Source of the DNA: an uncultured Oscillospiraceae bacterium
Lineage (GTDB): Bacteria > Bacillota > Clostridia > Oscillospirales > Oscillospiraceae
DNA length: 64,000 nucleotides
Assembly: GCA_947625815.1 (NCBI GenBank)
Contig: CANQPU010000009.1
Coordinates: forward strand, 1-64,000
Direction: 5' to 3'
Under the pieces are notes generated by a model. That model was not told where the DNA came from and did not search any database. It saw nothing but the letters and a program-made list of their open reading frames with translations. Positions 57,665 to 64,000 of this stretch are shown here, one piece after another (position 1 is the first letter of the stretch; the number at the start of each line of letters is the position of its first letter). The position numbers and the translations under genes were made by a program.

Positions 57665-59926
57665 TTACATCATGGTCTGAATGACGTAGAAGATGTTGTT
57701 GGCGTATTTTGCCAGGGTATAGCGGTCTACGGCCCTTTTGGGGTTGATGTTGCCGCTGTCGTCCATGAGCAACATATCATTCTCATAGTACCACTCCATA
57801 GAATCCACGGCCCAGTCGGCGATCTGGTCAGCGTCGGCAAACCCGGCGGAATTCATGGGCGTGGTGTCGAGGCCGAGCAGGTTCACGACACGGCAGAAAA
57901 CAGTGGTCAGCTCCTGGCGGCTGATGGCGTTGTCGCCGCAGAACAGGTCCTCGCCGTTCCCATGGACGCCGAGGAAGATGCCGTAATCCGCGCACCAGTT
58001 GGCGGCGGTCTCATACCAGGTGCCGTTGTCGTCGGCAAAGTAGTCCGTGGCGATCTCCTCGCCGCCATAGAAGATACGGAAGAGCATCTGGGCGGCTTCG
58101 GCGCGGGTGGCGAGGGCGTCGGGCCGGAAGGTGCCGTCCGGGAAGCCCCCAAAGACGCCGGACATGGTGAGGTTGGTGACGAGGTCGTAGCACTCGTCGT
58201 CCTTGTCCACATCGGAGTAGAACACGGGGTTGGCGCGGTTTTCAATGTCCAGGTCCTCATAGAGGGTATCCACGATCTCCGCCACGTATGCCGGGTCCAA
58301 GGGGTCCACGCCGCAGACGGCCTCAAACTGATCCTGGAAGTAGTCGTAGGGGGACTGGGACACGAAGTCCAGATACCGGTCCACGGCGGCGTCGAAGCCG
58401 TTCTCCAGGGCGTAGGCGTAGAAGCAGAGGGCGCCGATGCCGGAGGTGGCGTAGCTTATGTAGTACATGGGCTGGGTGGTGAGGTGGTGGACCAGAAGCC
58501 ACTCATAGGGGCTGCCATATTCCTCGCCGTACTCCTCGCACAGCTCCACGTACTTTTCGCTGATCATGTCCACGGTGACATCGGGGGTGGTGTAGGCGTA
58601 GATCTCCAGCTCGCCGTAGAGGGATCCGTTGATGATGGCGTCGCCCAGGATCCTATAAAGCACAAAATCGGTAAAGCAGGGGGCCATATCCCCGAAGAAG
58701 TCTCCGTAATACTGGGTGAACAGCAGCTCCAGAGACTGGGAGTGGACCTCAGCCACGTCCATGGAGCAGCTTCCATCGTTCCAGCCGGAGGCGTGCCAGT
58801 AGGCGTTGTTGTAGTGGCCGAACTCGTGGATGAGGGTGGTGAAATCTACCACATAGCCGCCGGGGCAGTTAAGGAAGAAGGGGGAGCCGTAGGCGTCGAT
58901 GCGGGTGGTGAAGCCCTGGTCGGTCTTGCCCTCCCGGGCCTCGATGTCATAAAGCCCGTGATTGATCATGTAGTCCCAGGCCTCCAGAAGCTCCGGGGAG
59001 AGCTTCTCCATATAGGGGCGAACGGCGTCCAGGGTCTCCTTGCCGGTGTAATCCCCGTAGAAGATGTTCTGATACGCGTCGAAATCAGAGTTGGCGTCGA
59101 GGCTGTAGAGATCGTACATATCGTTGCAGAGCGGGACGATGTTCTCCCGGACGGCGGCGGTGAATTTCCTGGCCGTCTCCACATCGTAGCCGCGTTCGTA
59201 CTCGTTTTCGTAGGCGTAATCCACGTAGTTATCGTAGCTGTCGTCAAGCTTGACCAGGGCGTTGTTGAGGGTCAGGGCGTGCATATAGACCTCCCCCAGG
59301 GCCTTGTAAAACCCGTCCTCGTCCAGGGTCTCGTCGAAATACACCGCCCAATACTCGTCCTCAATGCCGGAAAGCTCCGCGTTCAGCGCCTTCTCCTCCT
59401 CGGACATTCCGCCGTAGGCAAGGTAGGAGTCGATGTCGTCCTGGGTGAGCTTCTCCTGCTCCACGAAGTAGTCCTTGCAGGGGGACTTCAGGATGTCCTG
59501 AACAAGGAAGAGGAAGGGGTCGAAGATCTCCAGGTAGAGGGCGTACTCAGACTTAAAGAGCTCCGCGTTCTCCTCGTTGGTGGTGTCCTGGCCGGTGTAG
59601 ATCTTTAAAAGCTGGATGTTTGCCCTGATCGTCATGAACTTGTCGGCGACGGCCTTGAAAAGCTCCTCCACCTTTTCGGCGTTCTGTGCGTCGCCGATGA
59701 TGGCCCGGACGGCCTCGATGGCCTCCGTCATCTCCTCCTCTGAGACGGCGGTGTACTTCATGTCCTCAAAATCCAAGTCGGCGTGGGGCTGGTCCTCAAG
59801 ATAGCCCGTCTCACGCGCAGGGTCACCGGTGAGACCGTCGGCGCCGGCGTCCGCGGCCAGGGCCGCGGGGGCGAGGGCGAGGACCATGCACAGCGCCACG
59901 AGCAGGGAGAGCAGTTTTTTCAGCAT
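57665..59926 (-). CDS. Surface-anchored M3 family metallopeptidase with SLH domains
   Basis: A 753-residue exported peptidase. A clear signal peptide (LLSLLVALCMVLALAPAALA) is followed by the helical M3 (oligoendopeptidase F-like) domain. The zinc site is H367-E-F-G-H371 (TTLIHEFGHYNNA), and the third ligand E393 is in DVAEVHSQSLELLF. From about residue 570 there are three S-layer homology repeats (GVFGGFPDGTFRPDALATRA and two more divergent ones) that would hold it to cell-wall polymers. M3 enzymes are usually cytoplasmic, so this is an unusual domain pairing. ATG 59926 follows GGAGGAATCGCTT. It is monocistronic with its own promoter and terminator. Confidence 0.93.
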   Translation of the reverse strand: MLKKLLSLLVALCMVLALAPAALAADAGADGLTGDPARETGYLEDQPHADLDFEDMKYTAVSEEEMTEAIEAVRAIIGDAQNAEKVEELFKAVADKFMTIRANIQLLKIYTGQDTTNEENAELFKSEYALYLEIFDPFLFLVQDILKSPCKDYFVEQEKLTQDDIDSYLAYGGMSEEEKALNAELSGIEDEYWAVYFDETLDEDGFYKALGEVYMHALTLNNALVKLDDSYDNYVDYAYENEYERGYDVETARKFTAAVRENIVPLCNDMYDLYSLDANSDFDAYQNIFYGDYTGKETLDAVRPYMEKLSPELLEAWDYMINHGLYDIEAREGKTDQGFTTRIDAYGSPFFLNCPGGYVVDFTTLIHEFGHYNNAYWHASGWNDGSCSMDVAEVHSQSLELLFTQYYGDFFGDMAPCFTDFVLYRILGDAIINGSLYGELEIYAYTTPDVTVDMISEKYVELCEEYGEEYGSPYEWLLVHHLTTQPMYYISYATSGIGALCFYAYALENGFDAAVDRYLDFVSQSPYDYFQDQFEAVCGVDPLDPAYVAEIVDTLYEDLDIENRANPVFYSDVDKDDECYDLVTNLTMSGVFGGFPDGTFRPDALATRAEAAQMLFRIFYGGEEIATDYFADDNGTWYETAANWCADYGIFLGVHGNGEDLFCGDNAISRQELTTVFCRVVNLLGLDTTPMNSAGFADADQIADWAVDSMEWYYENDMLLMDDSGNINPKRAVDRYTLAKYANNIFYVIQTMM

Positions 59927-59986
59927 AAGCGATTCCTCCAAATCAAAATTTGACGATTTGACGCCATAAAGAGCGGTACAGCACGA

Positions 59987-60015
59987 ATTATACCATCATT
60001 CCCGCCTGATTTCAA
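59987..60015 (-). promoter_or_regulatory. Sigma-A promoter of the M3 peptidase gene
   Basis: On the minus strand TTGAAA (60015-60010), 17 bp, TATAAT (59992-59987) with TGG extended -10. Confidence 0.88.
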
Positions 60016-60065
60016 GCGGAAACAGCATACAAACGACGGTTCGCGGGATATCTTTCAAGAAGGGC

Positions 60066-60094
60066 TTTTCAATTTCCCGGTTTTGGTGTATCAT
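60066..60094 (+). promoter_or_regulatory. Probable promoter of the pyrophosphatase gene
   Basis: TTTTCA (60066-60071), 17 bp, TATCAT (60089-60094), followed after ten bases by the ribosome site AAAGGAAGG. Confidence 0.55.
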
Positions 60095-60116
60095 ATCCTC
60101 AAAGGAAGGTGGTTCC

Positions 60117-61727
60117 ATGGAAACGATTTTTGTGACGGGGCACCGCAACCCGGACACCGACTCCGTCGTGGCCGCCCTGGGCTACGCGGCCCTCAGAAAT
60201 GCCACCGGGGAGAGGCAGTACGTGGCCGCGCGGCTGGGGCACCTGAGCGACGAGACCCACATGATCCTGGAGCGCTTCGGCTTTGAGCCGCCGGTGTATG
60301 TGAAGGACATGCGCACCCAGGTGCAGGACCTGGATTTTGACGTGCCGCCCGTCCTGAGCGGGGCCGTCACCGTGAACCGCGTCTGGTCGGCCATGGAGGA
60401 GGACAAGCACATCTCCGCCATCCCCATTGCCGATGAGGACGGGCGCCTTTTGGGGATGATGACCGCCGGGGACATCGCGGCCTACGATATCGCCACCATA
60501 GAGGATCCGACCCTGAGGGACGTCCCGCTTTTCAACATCCTCTCCGTGCTGGAGGGACAGCTGCTCACTGAGGGGGCGGGGCGCGCGAATACCGTCACCG
60601 GCGAGGTGATCCTGGCGCTGCCCCAGGGGACGGAGCTTCCGCTTTTCAGATCCAAGGACACGGTCCTGATCTGCGGGAGCCAGCCGGAGATCCTGAGAGC
60701 CGCCGTGGAGGCCGGGGTGGGGTGCGTGATCCTGTGCCGCGCCGGCCTGCCCGCGGAGCTGGAGACGGGGGACACCACCGTCATCTCCACGCCCTATGAC
60801 AGCCTCCGGGCCGTGCGCCGGATCTTTCAGGCCATCCCGGTGGAGCGGCTGGCCGCCAATCGCGATATCGAGGCGTTCCACCTGACGGACTACATAGACG
60901 ACGTGAAGGAGGTCGTCCTCCACAGCCGGTATCGGAGCTATCCCATCCTGGATGAAAACGACCGGGTCGTCGGCACGCTCTCCCGCTTCCACCTGATCCG
61001 CCCCCGGCGGAAGAAGGTGGTGCTGGTGGATCACAACGAGCTGGCCCAGTCCGTCCCCGGCCTGGACGAGACGGAAATACTGGAGATCATCGACCACCAC
61101 CGCCTGGCGGATATACAGACCCAGAACCCTATATACGTGCGCAACGAGCCCGTGGGCAGCACCTGCACCATCATCGCGGGGATGTATCAGGAGCGGGGGC
61201 TGATGCCCTCCAGAAAGCTGGCGGGCCTGATGGCGGCGGCCATCGTCTCGGACACCGTCATGTTCAAATCGCCCACCGCCACCAGACGGGACCGGCAGAT
61301 GGCCGAGCGGCTTGCCAGCATAGCGGACGTGGACCTTGAGGAGCTGGGCCGGTTCATCTTCTCCGCCTCCGTGCCGGAGGACAAGCCCGTGCGGGATCTG
61401 CTGATGACGGATTTCAAGGAATTCCACATCGCCGGCCACGCCTTCGGGATCTCTCAGATCACCTGCATGGACTCCGAGCGGCATCTGAAGCGCAAGGCGG
61501 AGTTTTTGGAGGTCATGGGGGAGATCAAGGCGAAAAACGGCTATTCCATGATGATCCTGATGCTCACGGACGTGCTCATCGAGGGCAGCCGCATCCTCTG
61601 TCTGGGCGGGGAGGACATTTTCACCCAGGCCTTCAACACGGAGCTCCATGAGAACGAGGCCCTCCTGCCCGGCGTCATGTCACGGAAGAAACAGGTAGTC
61701 CCTATGCTCTCAGCACTTTGGGGATAA
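60117..61727 (+). CDS. ppaC: Manganese-dependent inorganic pyrophosphatase with CBS and DRTGG domains (family II)
   Basis: Hydrolyses pyrophosphate. The 536-residue protein has the family II DHH core (TGHRNPDTDSVVAALGYA near the start, LVDHNELAQS and EIIDHHRLAD after the insert). The insert holds CBS1 (KHISAIPIADEDGRLLGMM), a DRTGG domain (KDTVLICGSQPEIL) and CBS2 (YRSYPILDENDRVVGTLSR). The DHHA2 domain ends in MSRKKQVVPML. In characterised clostridial relatives, AMP/ADP inhibit and ATP or diadenosine polyphosphates activate through the CBS part. AAAGGAAGG precedes ATG 60117. Confidence 0.95.
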   Translation: METIFVTGHRNPDTDSVVAALGYAALRNATGERQYVAARLGHLSDETHMILERFGFEPPVYVKDMRTQVQDLDFDVPPVLSGAVTVNRVWSAMEEDKHISAIPIADEDGRLLGMMTAGDIAAYDIATIEDPTLRDVPLFNILSVLEGQLLTEGAGRANTVTGEVILALPQGTELPLFRSKDTVLICGSQPEILRAAVEAGVGCVILCRAGLPAELETGDTTVISTPYDSLRAVRRIFQAIPVERLAANRDIEAFHLTDYIDDVKEVVLHSRYRSYPILDENDRVVGTLSRFHLIRPRRKKVVLVDHNELAQSVPGLDETEILEIIDHHRLADIQTQNPIYVRNEPVGSTCTIIAGMYQERGLMPSRKLAGLMAAAIVSDTVMFKSPTATRRDRQMAERLASIADVDLEELGRFIFSASVPEDKPVRDLLMTDFKEFHIAGHAFGISQITCMDSERHLKRKAEFLEVMGEIKAKNGYSMMILMLTDVLIEGSRILCLGGEDIFTQAFNTELHENEALLPGVMSRKKQVVPMLSALWG

Positions 61728-61732
61728 CTGGC

Positions 61733-61755
61733 TCGCAATGCCGGAGGCATTGCGA
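61733..61755 (+). repeat. Perfect hairpin just after the pyrophosphatase stop
   Basis: TCGCAATGCC (61733-61742) and GGCATTGCGA (61746-61755) pair around a three-base loop. No T-run follows. It is the first of three hairpins in 180 bases. Confidence 0.6.
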
Positions 61756-61775
61756 TGCCAAGGGGGGATACGTGC

Positions 61776-61819
61776 GAAACCCCGTCTGTGAATTTTGCGA
61801 AATTCACAGACGGGGTTTC
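61776..61819. terminator. Long terminator-like hairpin after the pyrophosphatase gene
   Basis: GAAACCCCGTCTGTGAATTT and its complement form a stem of about 20 bp with a small GCGA loop, followed by CTGCTGTTTT. It is probably the pyrophosphatase terminator. Confidence 0.75.
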
Positions 61820-61873
61820 TGCTGTTTTGCTGCGCGCACGGCCCGAAAGGCCGCACACTCCGCAAAACAAAAG

Positions 61874-61908
61874 GGATAATTCCCAAGGCGCGTGTCCTTG
61901 GGAATTAT
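61874..61908 (-). terminator. Terminator-like hairpin after the DUF362 gene
   Basis: ATAATTCCCAAGG (61876-61888) pairs with CCTTGGGAATTAT (61896-61908). On the minus strand CCCTTTTGTTTTG follows. It lies 20 bases after the DUF362 stop. Confidence 0.7.
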
Positions 61909-61928
61909 GTTGTATATTGTAGTGAAGT

Positions 61929-62816
61929 TCAATCCACGCAGATGAGCTCGTAATCGGTGGTGCCGAAGCCCAGGGCCGCGGCGGCCTCGATGGTGTGGCG
62001 GCCGTGGCGGGACTCCACGCGCTCCAAAAAGTGCTTCTGGCCCGGGTCGTCTGTGGCGGCGTCGATCAGGTCCATGCAGGCCTTGTCCAGCGCCACGGGA
62101 TCCAGGGAGGAGAGAGTGCCGATGTCCCTCATGCAGGGGTCCTCGGCGTCGGAGCAGCAGTCGCAGTCCACGGAGAGGTTGCACATCATGCTGACGAAGG
62201 CGATCCTGCCCTCAAAATGCCGGTAGACGGCGGAGGCCGCGTCGGCCATCGCCTCGGTGAAGCCCTCCTTGCTGGCGTGGTGCTTCCAGCAGGAGCCGGG
62301 GTTCGTGTCCTTGCCGCCGGAGTGGATGAGGGCCTTGCCGGTACTGGACGCGCAGCCGATGGAGAGCTGCTTCAGCGCTCCGCCGTAGCCGCCCATGGGG
62401 TGGCCCTTGAAGTGGGCCAGGACCAGCATGGAGTCATATTTTAAAAGATCCTTGCCCACCACGTCCTTTTTGAGGACCTTGCCGTCGGGGATCTCCAAAA
62501 CGGCGTCGGGGCCTGTCTCGTCCATCAGGTCCACGTCAAAGTATTCGCTCCAGCCGTGGCTTTTCAGAAGCTTCAGATGTCCCGCGGAGGTACTGCGCGC
62601 CCCGCCGTAGGCGGTGTTGGTCTCCACCACCGTGCCGTGGACATACTCCACCATGGGCTTCATGAACTCCGGGTGCAGGTAATTCTGGTTGCCCTCCTCG
62701 CCGGAGTGGACCTTCACGGCGACCCGGCCGGGAAGGGTAATCCCCAGATGCTCATACATCTTCACAACCGTTTCCGGTGAGAGCTTTTTTGTGAAATAGA
62801 CTTTGGATTTTTCCAT
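61929..62816 (-). CDS. DUF362 domain protein, iron-sulfur cluster-like
   Basis: A 295-residue cytoplasmic protein of the DUF362 family. Features include RVAVKVHSGEEGNQNYLHPE, the LAHFKGHPMGGYGGALKQLS core, and IGCASSTGKALIHSGG. A cysteine cluster (MMCNLSVDCDCCSDAEDPCM) replaces the two-cluster ferredoxin domain found in many relatives and could still hold a 4Fe-4S centre. Function of the family is unknown; members are often near redox genes. ATG 62816 follows GGGAGGCCCAAT. The uridine-kinase-like gene lies 60 bases upstream on the same strand. Confidence 0.88.
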   Translation of the reverse strand: MEKSKVYFTKKLSPETVVKMYEHLGITLPGRVAVKVHSGEEGNQNYLHPEFMKPMVEYVHGTVVETNTAYGGARSTSAGHLKLLKSHGWSEYFDVDLMDETGPDAVLEIPDGKVLKKDVVGKDLLKYDSMLVLAHFKGHPMGGYGGALKQLSIGCASSTGKALIHSGGKDTNPGSCWKHHASKEGFTEAMADAASAVYRHFEGRIAFVSMMCNLSVDCDCCSDAEDPCMRDIGTLSSLDPVALDKACMDLIDAATDDPGQKHFLERVESRHGRHTIEAAAALGFGTTDYELICVD

Positions 62817-62876
62817 ATTGGGCCTCCCTGTTGTGATAAAAACAATATAGCACAAATAACCGGGATAATCAACCCG

Positions 62877-63911
62877 TTATGTGTCGATGGTCATGTCCGC
62901 CCGCGACCACAGGTCGGTGGCGGAGAAGTAGCTGTTCTCCAAGGGAATCCAGCGGGCGATGAAGGAGCCCAGCATGTCCGGTCCACGGGCGGCCAGACGC
63001 TCCAGCTGCACGGCCGGGTCGGTGCGGGTGGCGATCTTCAGGGTATAGAAGTCCGCAAGCTCCGGGTGGAGGGAGTAGGAGCCCTCCACGATGTTGACGC
63101 GCCTGCACGCCGTCTTCCTCTCTTCACCGTATTCCATGGTGCCGCAGTCAAAGGCGCGGGTCACCGTGTCCTGGCGGCGGCTCAGGGGGACCAGGACCTC
63201 CTCAAGCAGGCGCTCCCGGTCCATGTTGCCGCCGGGCTCGTCCATGCGCCGGCGGGTGCGCTTCTCGGGGGGGAGGTAGTAGTCGTCGGTGTGGAAAAGG
63301 CTCCCTTCAAAGACCTCCGCCAGGGCCGAGCCCAGGGTGGTCTTGCCGGAGGCGCACATGCCGTCGATCCCGATGATGATGGGCCCTGCAAACCGCGAGA
63401 GCCGGTCCACGGCGGAGTAGACGTCGAACCAGCGGGCGTATTCCCAGGTCACCACCCGGTAGGCGGGGCGATAGGCCGCCCGGTAGGCGTCGGAGTGACT
63501 GAAGGGGGCGCAGCCGTTGTCGCGGGCCGCCTCGGCCCACCGCTCCACCTGGGCACGGTCATAGCCCACCTCACACAGGAGGGAGAGCTTCCGGATGAAG
63601 CCCTCCTCCGTGCCCCGGGGGACGTTGGAGGAGAGGAGAAAGAGGCGGAAGAGAGTCTCCGCCGAGATGCGGCCGGAGGCCGGCCAGAGGTTGATCCGCA
63701 CCATGCCGCCGCCGATGGGCTGGATGAGGGGATCGTCCGTCGCCCGACAGGAGGCCATCTCCTCCCGCAGCCGGGCCAGGGCCCCCTCCGGGTCGGTGAT
63801 GAGGTGGCCGCCGCCAAACTCGCTCTGATAGAGGAGCTTGACCGCGTCCTGAAGCTCCATGGCCGGACGGGCCTTCAGCTCGTCCAGGAGGATCTTTTTC
63901 AGCTCTTCCAC
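62877..63911 (-). CDS. Uridine kinase-like P-loop protein with an extra N-terminal domain
   Basis: A 344-residue protein. The C-terminal 170 residues form a uridine/cytidine kinase-type P-loop domain: Walker A GIDGMCASGKTTLGSAL, LFHTDDYYLPPEKRTRRRMD with the phosphate-acceptor side aspartates, NIVEGSYSLHPEL, and a C-terminal lid. The N-terminal about 170 residues (LQDAVKLLYQSEFGGGHLIT, RINLWPASGRISAETLFRLF) have no membrane segment and no function known to me. Proteins of this composite type are annotated as uridine kinases in Clostridia. GTG 63911 follows GGAGGGGATCTC, better than the upstream ATG at 63956. Confidence 0.85.
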   Translation of the reverse strand: MEELKKILLDELKARPAMELQDAVKLLYQSEFGGGHLITDPEGALARLREEMASCRATDDPLIQPIGGGMVRINLWPASGRISAETLFRLFLLSSNVPRGTEEGFIRKLSLLCEVGYDRAQVERWAEAARDNGCAPFSHSDAYRAAYRPAYRVVTWEYARWFDVYSAVDRLSRFAGPIIIGIDGMCASGKTTLGSALAEVFEGSLFHTDDYYLPPEKRTRRRMDEPGGNMDRERLLEEVLVPLSRRQDTVTRAFDCGTMEYGEERKTACRRVNIVEGSYSLHPELADFYTLKIATRTDPAVQLERLAARGPDMLGSFIARWIPLENSYFSATDLWSRADMTIDT

Positions 63912-64000
63912 GAGATCCCCTCCGATCTGATGTGTATAATCGTTAATAATATACAATAAATTGCCAATCCCGTCAATGCCCGCGATACAAAATCACATCA
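63912..64000. other. Window end, no further gene supported
   Basis: Bases after the uridine-kinase-like start are AT-rich and probably contain its promoter. Nothing else can be supported before the window ends. Confidence 0.4.

Overview
The window is GC-rich chromosomal DNA from an endospore-forming Bacillota, most likely a high-GC gut Clostridia of the Oscillospiraceae type (Oscillibacter/Intestinimonas-like). The evidence is sporulation genes (spoIIAA-spoIIAB-sigF, spoVAD-spoVAE, an uninterrupted sigK), a valine T-box leader, a CsoR-controlled copper operon, a family II CBS pyrophosphatase, and consistent AGGAGG ribosome sites behind sigma-A-type promoters. The genus is an inference; no 16S gene is present. 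I see no CRISPR array, prophage, transposase or rRNA.

Layout. 1-2.3 kb: flavin reductase, a pair of small Clostridia-type genes, a SLOG/YpsA protein and a structured gene-free stretch. 2.3-6.8 kb: polyphosphate kinase and a secreted GH53 galactanase, ending in a terminator whose 3' arm has been copied in tandem. 6.9-9.3 kb (minus): TetR regulator, a TauE/SafE exporter split in two genes, and a YtvI/AI-2E membrane protein. 9.5-12 kb: hom-lysC. 12.1-13 kb: five tRNAs (Gly, Arg, His, Gln, Lys) with palindromic spacers, followed by an AT-richer orphan gene with an HEXXH motif. 13.9-20.7 kb: YhaM exonuclease, family 4 uracil-DNA glycosylase, two acyltransferase-like proteins, PcrA/UvrD helicase and a HAD phosphatase. 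20.7-23.7 kb: T-box and valS. 23.8-26.7 kb: spoIIA operon with spoVAD-spoVAE convergent to it. 27-28.5 kb: an IMP dehydrogenase matching the Tritrichomonas-type enzyme. 28.6-31.5 kb: csoR-copA with CopZ fused to the end of CopA. 31.6-35.7 kb: phospholipase C-like protein, two RadC paralogues (one with a destroyed metal site) and a group B [FeFe] hydrogenase.

35.7-48.2 kb is the most distinctive region, a pectin-oligosaccharide locus. It has a pectin methylesterase and a GH28 polygalacturonase, both without signal peptides, two LplB/LplC-type permeases, a 765-residue binding lipoprotein, two MsmK/UgpC-type ATPases, and five unrecognised multi-pass membrane proteins threaded between them. The simplest model is import of methylated oligogalacturonides followed by de-esterification and hydrolysis in the cytoplasm. 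The galactanase at 4.7 kb would attack galactan side chains of the same polymer.

48.3-64 kb: sigK, a zinc-ribbon membrane protein, a heterodimeric ABC exporter, a Crp/Fnr-led NMT1/SsuABC-type ABC operon, a surface-anchored M3 peptidase with SLH domains, CBS-pyrophosphatase, a DUF362 protein and a uridine-kinase-like protein with an extra N-terminal domain.

All positions and motifs were read by eye. Family assignments rest on recognised motifs, not on searches.
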